Assembly (NCBI RefSeq): GCF_009711095.1
Contig: NZ_WMJZ01000015.1
Location: 56,480 to 120,479, forward strand
Source: Intestinirhabdus alba
GTDB taxonomy: Bacteria > Pseudomonadota > Gammaproteobacteria > Enterobacterales > Enterobacteriaceae
Length of the DNA stretch: 64,000 bases
Reading direction: 5' to 3'
How positions within the stretch are numbered: position 1 is the first letter of the stretch; the number at the start of each line of letters is the position of its first letter. A program made the translations under genes and the position numbers. Below the pieces are notes generated by a model. It did not search any database. It worked only from the letters and a program-made list of their open reading frames with translations, and was not told the origin of the DNA. Shown one piece after another: positions 28,575 to 37,686 of the stretch.

Positions 28575-29060
28575 TTACGTTGTACAGAGGATGGCCCCTT
28601 CTTTTACAGGATCAAATTTATCCGGCCATCGTGTATTTTCATCAAATAATGCGCCAGCCAATGTCACTTCGTCATACCTTTCAAAGCATAAATTAGCCCC
28701 GCACAGGTTAGCGCCAGAAAAATCAGCACGAGAAATATCCGCACCTGCAAAATTTGAGTTTATTAAAACTGAATGGCTAAAATTGGCCGCTATCGGTCTT
28801 GAGTTTTGAAAATCACAGCCCGTCATATCTGAATTTTTCAGGAAGGCATTCATTAACGCTGCGTTATAAAAATCAGCATTTTTAACGGAAGAATTTTCAA
28901 TACTTATGTTTCTCAGATGCGCCTCCCTGAACAGAGAGAAATCCAGACAAAGGCTATCAAGTATAGCCCGGTGTAGATTCATCCTGCTAAAATCATACCC
29001 CATCAAGGTAGTTGCATTAATTTCCAGAAACGTTCCTGTTTCAAATTGAATTTTTATCAT
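28575..29060 (-). CDS. Pentapeptide-repeat protein
   Basis: A 161-residue protein with A(D/N)LXX-type pentapeptide repeats from about residue 22 to 125 (for example NADFY-NAALM-NAFLK-NSDMT, then ADISR-ADFSG-ANLCG-ANLCF). These fold as a quadrilateral beta-helix. It ends with LFDENTRWPDKFDP, a C-terminal motif seen in many family members. No signal peptide, so cytoplasmic. Function unknown. Codon use is AT-rich compared with neighbours, suggesting transfer together with the FkbM gene. CAGATGATAAAAATT gives only a weak ribosome site (GGGAGCAG upstream). Confidence 0.75.
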   Translation of the reverse strand: MIKIQFETGTFLEINATTLMGYDFSRMNLHRAILDSLCLDFSLFREAHLRNISIENSSVKNADFYNAALMNAFLKNSDMTGCDFQNSRPIAANFSHSVLINSNFAGADISRADFSGANLCGANLCFERYDEVTLAGALFDENTRWPDKFDPVKEGAILCTT

Positions 29061-29364
29061 CTGCTCCCTCAGCCGCCTTATCCTGTTCTATTTAGCTTAA
29101 CAGATTTTGCCATGAGAGTTACCTTTTGTTAAGCGTTTACTCACTTAGCTGAGGCCCACTATTGCTGGGTAAAGCCACTCTTTTCACTTTATTTAACACA
29201 ATACTTTCCAAATATACTTAAACGTTATCCGATTTATTCTATGACAACACCATAATACATTGATAAATTGATAAGCTTTATATTACCATGCGATTTTGCG
29301 CTATTGAATCCAGGTGTACAAGCTCATAACAGTACCAGTTAAGCTTTAAAAGGAGACTTTCAAC
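29061..29364. other. AT-rich intergenic region
   Basis: 304 bases between two divergent accessory genes. Clearly AT-rich, probably holding both promoters. AAAGGAGACTTTCAAC at the right end is the ribosome site of the FkbM gene. No repeat or RNA gene recognised. Confidence 0.5.
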
Positions 29365-30141
29365 GTGCCGGATGATTTAATGGAATTCCACAATTGTGGA
29401 AATTTAAAATATTTACTTACCAACGGCCCTGATTTAATAAATAGCCATTTAAGAGAAGGCCATGAATGGGAATCATTGACGTTAACGGTATCAAAGTTAC
29501 TTACGGAAAATGTGCAAGAACCTGTTCTTATTGATATAGGCGCTAATCTGGGAGCCTGGTCTGTCCCCATGGGATGGCATATCAAGGAGCGGGGAGGTAT
29601 TATTCATTCATTTGAACCTCAACGCCCTGTTTTTTATCAACTTTGCGCTAATTTATTGTCCAACAACCTAATTAATTGCTATGCCCATAATATGGCCGTA
29701 GGCGATTACACAGGCACTGTGGATATTCCTCTTCTTGATATATTCAAATGCGAAAACCTCGGCGCGCTATCTCTGTCTGAAAAAATACGCAAAGAACAGG
29801 GATGGATAAAAGATGAAGCCTGTAAAGAGCAGGTCAGAATCGTCACCCTGGATGATATGCAATTGCCACCTGCAAATCTTATCAAAATAGATGTGGAAGG
29901 ACTGGAGCTGGAGGTGCTGAAAGGCGGAAAAAACTGGATAAAACAATCGGGCAATCCCCCTATTCTTCTGGAGGTCTGGGGAGATTACATGAAAAATATG
30001 ATTAAAAAGAAAGAGAAACTCATTCACTTCCTGCAGAAAGATATGGAGTATGAGTTATTTTTCATAGGGGAGTTATGTATAGGGCAATATACTGGAAACC
30101 CTTTAATCGATATTAACGAAAAACTGTGCCAGTATATATAA
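29365..30141 (+). CDS. FkbM-family methyltransferase
   Basis: A 258-residue SAM-dependent methyltransferase of the FkbM family. The SAM site VLIDIGANLGAWS (about residues 53-65), the acidic FEPQRP (about 92-97) and IKIDVEGLELEVLKGG (about 172-187) are the family motifs. FkbM enzymes often O-methylate sugars or secondary metabolites; the substrate here is unknown. GTG start with AGGAG upstream. AT-rich and isolated, with a strong hairpin terminator right after the stop; probably acquired horizontally. Confidence 0.85.
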   Translation: MPDDLMEFHNCGNLKYLLTNGPDLINSHLREGHEWESLTLTVSKLLTENVQEPVLIDIGANLGAWSVPMGWHIKERGGIIHSFEPQRPVFYQLCANLLSNNLINCYAHNMAVGDYTGTVDIPLLDIFKCENLGALSLSEKIRKEQGWIKDEACKEQVRIVTLDDMQLPPANLIKIDVEGLELEVLKGGKNWIKQSGNPPILLEVWGDYMKNMIKKKEKLIHFLQKDMEYELFFIGELCIGQYTGNPLIDINEKLCQYI

Positions 30142-30164
30142 AAAGCGCCCTGCGGCGCTCTTTT
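30141..30164. terminator. Bidirectional terminator
   Basis: AGCGCC-CTGC-GGCGCT hairpin flanked by AAAA on the left and TTTT on the right, between the convergent FkbM and DUF1471 genes. Confidence 0.8.
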
Positions 30165-30181
30165 CACCGTTGTGAACAGGA

Positions 30182-30394
30182 TTATTTCAGCAGTTCCGCG
30201 GTCATATGCACGCGGTTGCCGGTGTAAGCAGAGGTAATTTTGTAATCGCTGGCACCGGCCTGCTGGGCCTGGGCGGCAATTTTTGCTTCGGTGCTTTCCA
30301 GCGTGGTGCCGGTGGCGCTGACGGACGTCGCGGCAAAGGAACCAAAAGTAGCGGCCAGAGCGATAACTGCGACAAAAGTTTTGATGCTTTTCAT
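30182..30394 (-). CDS. DUF1471 (YdgH/BhsA/McbA-like) small exported protein
   Basis: A 70-residue periplasmic protein: a signal peptide (MKSIKTFVAVIALAATFGSF-A), then one DUF1471 domain (EAKIAAQAQQAGASDYKITS, ending HMTAELLK). Relatives such as BhsA, McbA and YjfN are induced by stress and affect biofilm or acid resistance. This member is not assigned to a named one. AGGGTTTACATC lies before the ATG. Monocistronic, facing the FkbM gene. Confidence 0.85.
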   Translation of the reverse strand: MKSIKTFVAVIALAATFGSFAATSVSATGTTLESTEAKIAAQAQQAGASDYKITSAYTGNRVHMTAELLK

Positions 30395-30522
30395 GATGTA
30401 AACCCTTCTATTTAGTTTTCTGAGTAAGGCACGTTGCCTTGATGTGCTTAATCTTAGGCCGCTACTCAGGTAACTAAAAGCGGAAGGATTTGCTTAAAAC
30501 ATTCAAATTTACTGAAGGTAAA

Positions 30523-31359
30523 TTAACCGGCGATCAGGCGCTGCGGATGGGTATAGATCGTCGCCCTGCCCGGCTTGCAAAAGCCCACCAGCGTCAGATT
30601 GCAGCGTTCCGCCACCTCCACCGCCAGGGTGGTTGCCGCTGAAACGGCGAACAGAATCTCAACGCCGCACATGGCAGACTTCTGCACCATCTCATAGCTG
30701 GCGCGGCTGGAGACCAGCACGGCCCCCGCCTGCCAGCCGTCGCCCTCAACGGCCCGACGACCGAGGAGCTTGTCCAGCGCCACGTGACGCCCCACGTCCT
30801 CATGGCCGCCCGCCAGCTCGCCGGAAGGCAGCACCCATCCTGCGGCGTGAGTACACCCGGTCAGCCTGCCGACAGGTTGAAAATCAGTAAGGTGATGCAG
30901 CGCCTGGTCAAGATTCGCCAGACCGAAGCGTTGGGTGAACGGCAGCGGCTCCACCGGCCTGCCGATATCGTTGAGCTGCTCCACGCCGCACACCCCGCAG
31001 CCGGTGCGCCCGGCCAGCGCCCGGCGGCGCGCTTTCAGCCCCATAAAGCGGCGGCTGGAAAGCTCAATCTGAACTTCCAGACCGTTACAGGAAGGAACCA
31101 CATCCATCCCAAAGATATCGCCCGGGGATTCAATAATGCCTTCGGAAAGTGAAAAACCGACCGCGAAGTGTTGCAGATCCTTCGGCGACGCCATCATTAC
31201 CACGTGAGAAATCCCGTTGTAGACCAGCGCGACCGGCACCTCTTCCGCCACGTCATCCTGCCGGGCGTGCTGCAGATCCCCGCGTTTCCAGAGGGTCATC
31301 TGGCGTGAACATGTAAATTTTGTTACATTGCGCTCTTCTGCAAGATATATGTTATTCAC
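30523..31359 (-). CDS. fdhD: Sulfurtransferase for formate dehydrogenase maturation
   Basis: A 278-residue cytoplasmic protein that carries sulfur from IscS to the molybdenum-bis-MGD cofactor of formate dehydrogenases, which is essential for activity. The catalytic cysteines Cys121 and Cys124 are in [12 protein letters not shown] at the same positions as in E. coli. [19 protein letters not shown] and the C-terminal [16 protein letters not shown] are conserved. Divergent from fdoG across 194 bases. Confidence 0.97.
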   Translation of the reverse strand: MNNIYLAEERNVTKFTCSRQMTLWKRGDLQHARQDDVAEEVPVALVYNGISHVVMMASPKDLQHFAVGFSLSEGIIESPGDIFGMDVVPSCNGLEVQIELSSRRFMGLKARRRALAGRTGCGVCGVEQLNDIGRPVEPLPFTQRFGLANLDQALHHLTDFQPVGRLTGCTHAAGWVLPSGELAGGHEDVGRHVALDKLLGRRAVEGDGWQAGAVLVSSRASYEMVQKSAMCGVEILFAVSAATTLAVEVAERCNLTLVGFCKPGRATIYTHPQRLIAG

Positions 31360-31553
31360 TTTCTTTTAACCATGTAAAAACACGGGTAACATACCGTGGT
31401 GATTTATCACAAATCCCTCCCGTATGAAGGGAAATAGACCCAATTCTGGACTTTTGCGGCCCGGTCCGCAAAGAAAAATAACAACCACTCGCTGAACGTT
31501 CGCGGTCGCGGTATGTGAAGGCGATGTAACAATGTCGAAACAAGGAGCAAACC

Positions 31554-34500
31554 ATGCAGGTCAGCAGAAGGCAGTTCTTTAAGATCTGCGCTGGCGGTAT
31601 GGCAGGCACCACGGCGGCGGCTCTGGGCTTTGCACCCGGTTTAGCGCTGGCGGAGACGCGACAGTATAAGCTGCTGCGCACCCGCGAAACCCGTAATACC
31701 TGCACCTACTGTTCCGTTGGCTGTGGGCTGTTGATGTACAGCCTCGGCGACGGGGCAAAAAACGCCAAAGCCTCTATCTTCCATATTGAGGGCGATCCGG
31801 ATCATCCGGTCAGCCGCGGGGCGCTCTGCCCGAAAGGCGCGGGGCTGGTGGATTTTATCCACTCCGAAAGCCGCCTGAAATTCCCAGAATATCGGGCACC
31901 AGGTTCCGATAAATGGCAGCAAATCAGCTGGGAAGAGGCGTTCGATCGCATTGCGAAGCTGATGAAGGCGGATCGCGACGCCAACTTTGTCGCGCAAAAT
32001 AGCGAAGGCGTCACCGTCAACCGCTGGCTGACCACCGGGATGCTGTGCGCCTCGGCCTCCAGTAACGAAACCGGCTATCTCACCCAGAAATTTACCCGCG
32101 CGCTCGGTATGCTCGCGGTGGACAACCAGGCGCGCGTCTGACACGGACCAACGGTAGCAAGTCTTGCTCCAACGTTCGGTCGCGGCGCGATGACCAACCA
32201 CTGGGTCGACATCAAGAATGCCAACCTCGTGGTGGTGATGGGCGGCAATGCCGCTGAGGCGCATCCGGTGGGGTTCCGCTGGGCGATGGAGGCCAAAATT
32301 CACAACGGCGCGAAGCTGATCGTTATCGATCCGCGCTTTACCCGCACCGCGTCGGTGGCCGACTTCTATACGCCTATTCGTTCCGGAACCGACATCGCTT
32401 TCCTGTCAGGCGTGATGCTGTACCTACTGACTCACGAAAAATACAACCGCGAATACACCGAAGCCTACACCAACGCCAGCCTGATCGTGCGTGAAGACTT
32501 TGGCTTCGAAGAGGGCCTGTTCAGCGGCTACGATGCGGACCAGCGCCGGTATGATAAAACCAGCTGGCACTACGAGCTGGACGAAAACGGCTTTGCCAAA
32601 CGTGATACCACCCTGCAACACCCCCGCTGCGTATGGAATCTGCTGAAGCAGCACGTTTCCCGCTATACGCCGGATGTTGTCGAAAACATCTGTGGTACGC
32701 CGAAAGCCGACTTCCTGAAAGTGTGTGAGTACATCGCAGAAACCAGCGCGAAAGACAAAACCGCCTCGTTCCTCTACGCCCTGGGCTGGACGCAGCACTC
32801 CGTCGGCGCGCAGAACATCCGCACCATGGCGATGATCCAGCTGCTGCTGGGCAATATGGGGATGGCGGGCGGCGGCGTAAACGCCCTGCGCGGCCACTCC
32901 AATATTCAGGGGCTGACCGACCTCGGCCTGCTCTCCCAGAGCCTGACCGGCTACATGACCCTGCCGGGCGAGAAGCAGACCGACCTGCAGACCTACCTGG
33001 CCGCCAACACGCCGAAGCCGCTGCTGGCCGGCCAGGTCAACTACTGGAGCAACTACCCCAAATTCTTCGTCTCGATGATGAAGGCCTTCTTCGGCGATAA
33101 GGCCACGGCGGAAAACAGCTGGGGCTTTGACTGGCTGCCGAAGTGGGATAAGAGCTACGACGTGCTGCAGTATTTCGAGATGATGAGCGAGGGCAAGGTC
33201 AACGGCTATCTGTGCCAGGGCTTTAACCCGGTCGCCTCCTTCCCGAATAAAAATAAGGTGGTCGCTTCGCTGTCGAAGCTGAAGTTCCTGGTGACCATCG
33301 ATCCGCTCAACACCGAAACCTCGACCTTCTGGCAGAACCACGGCGAGGCGAACGATGTCGATCCGTCCACCATCCAGACCGAGGTGTTCCGCCTGCCCTC
33401 CACCTGCTTCGCCGAAGAGAACGGCTCTATCGTCAACTCCGGCCGCTGGCTGCAGTGGCACTGGAAGGGCGCAGACGCCCCCGGCATCGCCATGAACGAC
33501 GGCGAGATCCTCGCCGGTATCTTCCTGCGCCTGCGCAAGATGTACGCGGCGGAGGGGGGCGCGAACCCGGAGCCGGTGCTGAACATGAGCTGGAACTACT
33601 CGACGCCGGAGAACCCCTCGCCGGAAGAGGTGGCGATGGAGAGCAACGGCAAGGCGCTGGCGGACGTTATCGATCCGGCCACCGGGGCGGTGCTGGCGAA
33701 GAAAGGCGATCAGCTGAGCACCTTCGCGCACCTGCGCGACGACGGCACCACCTCAAGCGGCTGCTGGATTTTCGCCGGCAGCTGGACGCCGAAGGGCAAC
33801 CAGATGGCAAACCGCGACAACGCCGATCCGTCCGGCCTCGGCAACACCCTCGGCTGGGCCTGGTCGTGGCCGCTGAACCGCCGCATCCTGTATAACCGCG
33901 CCTCCGCCGATCCCCAGGGCAAACCGTGGGATGCGAAGCGCCAGCTGCTGCAGTGGGACGGCGCGAAGTGGGGCGGCGTGGATATCCCGGACTACGGCAC
34001 CGCCGCGCCGGGCAGCGACGTGGGGCCGTTTATTATGCAGCCGGAGGGAATGGGTCGCCTGTTCGCCATCGACAAGATGGCGGAGGGGCCGTTCCCGGAA
34101 CACTACGAGCCGTTCGAGACGCCGCTGGGCACCAACCCGCTGCACCCGGACGTTATCTCCAACCCCGCCGCCCGCATCTTTAAGCACGACGCGGAGGCGC
34201 TGGGGAGAGCCGATAAGTTCCCGTACGTTGGCACCACCTACCGGCTGACCGAGCATTTCCACTACTGGACCAAACACGCCCTGCTGAACGCCATCGCCCA
34301 GCCGGAGCAGTTTGTCGAGATTGGCGAAACGCTGGCCAACAGGCTCGGCATCGCCCACGGCGATAGCGTGAAGGTCTCGTCGAACCGCGGCTATATCAAG
34401 GCGAAGGCGGTGGTGACGAAGCGGATCCGCACCCTGAAGGCGGACGGTAAGGATATCGACACCATCGGCATTCCGATCCACTGGGGCTACGAAGGGGTGG

Positions 34501-34604
34501 CGAAAAAGGGCTTTATCGCCAATACGCTGACGCCGTTCGTCGGCGACGCCAACACCCAGACGCCGGAATTTAAGTCCTTCCTGGTGAACGTGGAAAAGGT
34601 ATAA
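31554..34604 (+). CDS. fdoG: Formate dehydrogenase-O, selenocysteine-containing large subunit
   Basis: 1016 residues counting an in-frame UGA at 32139-32141 read as selenocysteine at residue 196 (NQARV-Sec-HGPTVASLAP). This is the catalytic subunit that oxidises formate in the periplasm using a bis-MGD molybdenum cofactor and one 4Fe-4S cluster. A Tat signal (SRRQFFK, then a hydrophobic stretch) directs folded export; NTCTYCSVGCG binds the cluster. Length equals E. coli FdoG. GGAGCAAACC precedes the ATG. Untreated, the gene would be called as two fragments (31554-32141 and 32190-34604); it is one intact gene. Confidence 0.97.
32139..32180 (+). promoter_or_regulatory. Selenocysteine UGA and SECIS region in fdoG
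   Basis: The UGA codon is followed directly by about 40 bases that in E. coli fold into the SelB-binding stem-loop (CGGACC, a GGTAGCAAGTC-type upper arm and a return arm to about 32180). Position relative to UGA and sequence are as in formate dehydrogenase genes. Confidence 0.85.
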
Positions 34605-34616
34605 GAGAGACGACCT

Positions 34617-35519
34617 ATGGCTTATCAATCGCAGGATATCATTCGTCGTTCCGCGACTAACGGCTTCACCCCCGCCCCCCGGGCGCGGGATCATCAGCAG
34701 GAGGTGGCGAAGCTTATCGACGTGACCACCTGCATCGGCTGCAAGGCCTGCCAGGTGGCCTGCTCGGAGTGGAACGACATCCGTGACGACATCGGCAGCA
34801 ACGTCGGGGTGTACGACAACCCGGCGGATCTGACCGCCAAATCCTGGACGGTCATGCGCTTCTCGGAAGTAGAGCAGAACGACCGGCTGGAGTGGCTGAT
34901 CCGCAAGGATGGCTGTATGCACTGCGCCGATCCGGGCTGCCTGAAGGCCTGTCCGGCGGAAGGGGCGATTATCCAGTACGCCAACGGCATCGTCGACTTC
35001 CAGTCTGAGCAGTGCATCGGCTGCGGCTACTGCATCGCCGGCTGCCCGTTCAACGTCCCGCGCCTTAACCCGGACGACAACCGCGTCTACAAATGCACCC
35101 TGTGCGTGGATCGGGTGGTGGTCGGCCAGGAGCCGGCCTGCGTGAAAACCTGCCCCACCGGGGCGATTCACTTTGGCTCGAAAGAGGAGATGAAAACCCT
35201 GGCCGGCGAGCGCGTGGCGGAGCTGAAAACCCGCGGCTACGATAGCGCGGGCCTGTACGATCCGGCGGGGGTCGGCGGCACCCACGTGATGTACGTGCTG
35301 CACCACGCCGACAGGCCGACGCTCTACCACGGCCTGCCGGAAAACCCGGAGATCAGCGCCACCGTCAGGTTCTGGAAAGGGGTCTGGAAACCGCTGGCCG
35401 CGGTTGGCTTTGCGGCGACCTTCGCCGCCAGCGTCTTCCACTACGTTGGCGTCGGGCCGAACCGGGCGGATGAGGAAGCGGACAACCTGCACGAAGAGAA
35501 AGACGAGGTGCGCAAATGA
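34617..35519 (+). CDS. fdoH: Formate dehydrogenase-O iron-sulfur subunit
   Basis: A 300-residue beta subunit that passes electrons from FdoG to the cytochrome b subunit. Four ferredoxin-type cysteine groups are visible: [35 protein letters not shown] and CTLCVDR with CVKTC, enough for four 4Fe-4S clusters. A single membrane helix at about residues 259-281 anchors it, with a charged C-terminal tail. The 12-base gap to fdoG and ATGA overlap with fdoI show an operon. Confidence 0.98.
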   Translation: MAYQSQDIIRRSATNGFTPAPRARDHQQEVAKLIDVTTCIGCKACQVACSEWNDIRDDIGSNVGVYDNPADLTAKSWTVMRFSEVEQNDRLEWLIRKDGCMHCADPGCLKACPAEGAIIQYANGIVDFQSEQCIGCGYCIAGCPFNVPRLNPDDNRVYKCTLCVDRVVVGQEPACVKTCPTGAIHFGSKEEMKTLAGERVAELKTRGYDSAGLYDPAGVGGTHVMYVLHHADRPTLYHGLPENPEISATVRFWKGVWKPLAAVGFAATFAASVFHYVGVGPNRADEEADNLHEEKDEVRK

Positions 35520-36151
35520 AACGACGTGACGTTATCGTGCGCTATACAGCGCCGGAACGTATCAACCACTGGGTCACCGCCTTCTGCTTCGTGCTGGCGG
35601 CGGTGAGCGGGCTGGGCTTTTTCTTCCCCTCTTTTAACTGGCTGATGCAGATCATGGGCACCCCGCAACTGGCGCGTATTCTGCACCCGTTCGTGGGCGT
35701 GGTGATGTTCGCCTCGTTCATCATCATGTTCTTCCGCTACTGGCATCACAACCTTATCAACCGGGACGATATCTTCTGGGCAAAAAATATTCGCCGGGTG
35801 GTGGTCAACGATGAGGTGGGCGACACCGGGCGCTATAACTTCGGTCAGAAATGCGTGTTCTGGGCGGCGATTATCCTGCTGCTGCTGCTGCTGGCGAGCG
35901 GTGTGATGATCTGGCGTCCATACTTCGCGCCGGCGTTCTCCATTCCGCTCATCCGCTTTGCGCTTATGCTACATTCATTTGCCGCCGTGGCGCTGATTGT
36001 GGTTATCATGGTGCATATTTACGCCGCCCTGTGGGTAAAAGGCACGATTACCGCGATGGTCGAAGGCTGGGTCCCCCGCGCGTGGGCCAGGAAGCACCAC
36101 CCGCGCTGGTATCGCGAGGTTCGCGAAAAGCAGAACAAGCCTCTGCCGTAA
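35516..36151 (+). CDS. fdoI: Formate dehydrogenase-O cytochrome b556 subunit
   Basis: A 211-residue inner-membrane gamma subunit with four helices, carrying two b hemes and delivering electrons to quinone. Conserved His residues lie in [10 protein letters not shown] (helix 1), [10 protein letters not shown] (helix 2), [22 protein letters not shown] (helix 4 region). Its start overlaps the fdoH stop. In E. coli fdhE follows immediately; here a terminator and three unrelated genes intervene. Confidence 0.97.
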   Translation: MKRRDVIVRYTAPERINHWVTAFCFVLAAVSGLGFFFPSFNWLMQIMGTPQLARILHPFVGVVMFASFIIMFFRYWHHNLINRDDIFWAKNIRRVVVNDEVGDTGRYNFGQKCVFWAAIILLLLLLASGVMIWRPYFAPAFSIPLIRFALMLHSFAAVALIVVIMVHIYAALWVKGTITAMVEGWVPRAWARKHHPRWYREVREKQNKPLP

Positions 36152-36179
36152 GCCCTCCGCTTTAACATCAGGTAACCGG

Positions 36180-36212
36180 GCGCTGCGGGCCTTTATGCTG
36201 CAGCGCTTTTTT
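36180..36212 (+). terminator. Rho-independent terminator after fdoI
   Basis: GCGCTGC and GCAGCGC form a 7-bp stem (loop of 13) followed by six T residues, 28 bases after the fdoI stop. It would separate fdoGHI from the inserted genes and from fdhE. Confidence 0.85.
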
Positions 36213-36228
36213 GTATGCGACGGCGCGG

Positions 36229-36258
36229 TTTTGACAACTTTTTGACAACTTTATACAG
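36229..36258 (+). promoter_or_regulatory. Promoter with tandem 11-bp repeat upstream of the VWA gene
   Basis: TTTTGACAACT occurs twice head-to-tail without a gap (36229-36239 and 36240-36250), then TTATACAG. The first TTGACA is about 15-17 bases from TATACA/TACAGA, a usable sigma-70 promoter. An 11-base direct-repeat period is what OmpR-type regulators bind, so this may be the target of the regulator encoded at 39185. Confidence 0.6.
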
Positions 36259-36325
36259 ACAGCAGACCAGGCGGGGTCCGGACCGCATAAGAATGGAATC
36301 GATTCGTTTAACAAGGAGACGTACC

Positions 36326-37669
36326 GTGAATCTCAAACACTGCTTCCTCGCGCTGACGCTGGGGCTGCTGGTCGTAACCGGCGGCGCAAACGCGCAGCGG
36401 ACGCTCAAAAACCCGATCGTAAAATCGGAGCTGGCCTCCCCGCTGATACTGGAAAATACCCAGCACAAAAACTACCTGAAGATTTCCCTAACCGGCCTTC
36501 CACGCAGCGTGGAAAAACGCAGCCCCGTTAACCTTACGCTGGTTATCGATCGATCCGGATCGATGCGCGGCGATCGGATCGCACGGGCGACGGAAGCCGC
36601 GATTATGGCGGTCAACACCCTCGGCAGTCAGGACACCCTCTCGGTGGTGGTTTACGACAACGTCGCGGAGGTCATCATACCGGCGGCAAAGGTGGGCGAT
36701 AAAAAGAAACTTATCAGCCAGATCCGCGAACAGCTGGACGCCCACGGCGGCACCGCGCTGTTTGCCGGGGTAAGCCGCGGCATTAAGGAAACTGGAAAAT
36801 TTCTTGATAAAGAACGAGTTAATCGCATCATCCTGCTCTCCGACGGCCAGGCGAACGTTGGCCCCAGCTCCACCAGCGAGCTGGCGGAGCTGGGCAAGAT
36901 CGCCGCCCGCCAGGGGATTGCCGTCACCACCATGGGAATCGGCGAACAGTACAATGAGGATCTGATGGCGGCGATTGCCCAGTACAGCGACGGCAACCAC
37001 GTTTTTGTACGCATTTCTGAGGATCTGGAAAAAGCCTTCGCCCAGGAGTTCAGCGACGTGATGTCGGTGATGGCCCAGGACGTGCTGGTGGAGATTACGC
37101 TCGCGGAGGGCGTTAAGCCACTGCGGCTGCTGGGCCGCGAAGGCGAGATCCAGGGCAATACGGTCACCGTCAGGCTGAACCAGCTCTACGCCATGCAGGA
37201 GAAATATGTCCTGCTGGAGCTGCTGCCAGCTAAAGGCCGCGCCGGGCGAAGCCAGCCGCTGGCCGACGTGAAGGTCAGCTATGATAACCTCGCCACCGGC
37301 AAGAAAGACGAATGGAATCAGCACGTTGTCATAGCCTATACCGACTCCGCCGATGAAGCGAAAAAAGCGCAGGTGGAGGAGGTGATCGTCGACGCGGCGA
37401 TCCAGAAGACCGCCCTCGATCATGAGCAGGCCCTGAAGCTTATTGACGCGGGTAAAATGGACGAGGCCAAAGCGGTGCTACGCGGCAGCGCCAGCAAGCT
37501 GAAAGCGCTGCCGCTCAGCGCGCCGGCCCCGATGAAAAAAGCGCAAGAAAGCGTAGAAGAAAATCTCCGGCTGCTGGAAAAAATGGACGCATCAAGTCAG
37601 GAAGCGACCCGTAAGTCACTGAAAGAGAATCAGTACCGAACCAAGAATCTGAGTTCAAAAACACACTGA
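36326..37669 (+). CDS. Exported von Willebrand factor A domain protein
   Basis: A 447-residue protein with a signal peptide (MNLKHCFLALTLGLLVVTGG, then ANA), so periplasmic or surface-associated. The VWA domain spans about residues 68-240 with a complete metal site: Asp75-Ser77-Ser79 (DRSGSM), Thr143 (HGGTAL) and Asp173 (LLSDGQ). The C-terminal third is helical and charged. It resembles YfbK-type VWA proteins, function unknown. GTG start with AAGGAG 7 bases upstream; an ATG at 36293 would spoil the signal peptide. First of three genes placed between fdoI and fdhE. Confidence 0.82.
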   Translation: MNLKHCFLALTLGLLVVTGGANAQRTLKNPIVKSELASPLILENTQHKNYLKISLTGLPRSVEKRSPVNLTLVIDRSGSMRGDRIARATEAAIMAVNTLGSQDTLSVVVYDNVAEVIIPAAKVGDKKKLISQIREQLDAHGGTALFAGVSRGIKETGKFLDKERVNRIILLSDGQANVGPSSTSELAELGKIAARQGIAVTTMGIGEQYNEDLMAAIAQYSDGNHVFVRISEDLEKAFAQEFSDVMSVMAQDVLVEITLAEGVKPLRLLGREGEIQGNTVTVRLNQLYAMQEKYVLLELLPAKGRAGRSQPLADVKVSYDNLATGKKDEWNQHVVIAYTDSADEAKKAQVEEVIVDAAIQKTALDHEQALKLIDAGKMDEAKAVLRGSASKLKALPLSAPAPMKKAQESVEENLRLLEKMDASSQEATRKSLKENQYRTKNLSSKTH

Positions 37670-37686
37670 TCCACAAGGAGCGTCGG

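Noticed and set aside
31554..32190. Apparent stop codon splitting a formate dehydrogenase gene in two
   Set aside because: The UGA is at codon 196 in the expected Sec context, with the SECIS region following; the gene is intact.
33753..35492. Long open frame of 579 codons on the minus strand across fdoG/fdoH
   Set aside because: Antisense to strongly conserved genes, composition typical of GC-rich mirror frames, no domain seen.
36215..36325. N-terminal extension of the VWA protein from an earlier ATG
   Set aside because: It would overlap the promoter and put 37 residues before a clean signal peptide; the GTG at 36326 has the better ribosome site.
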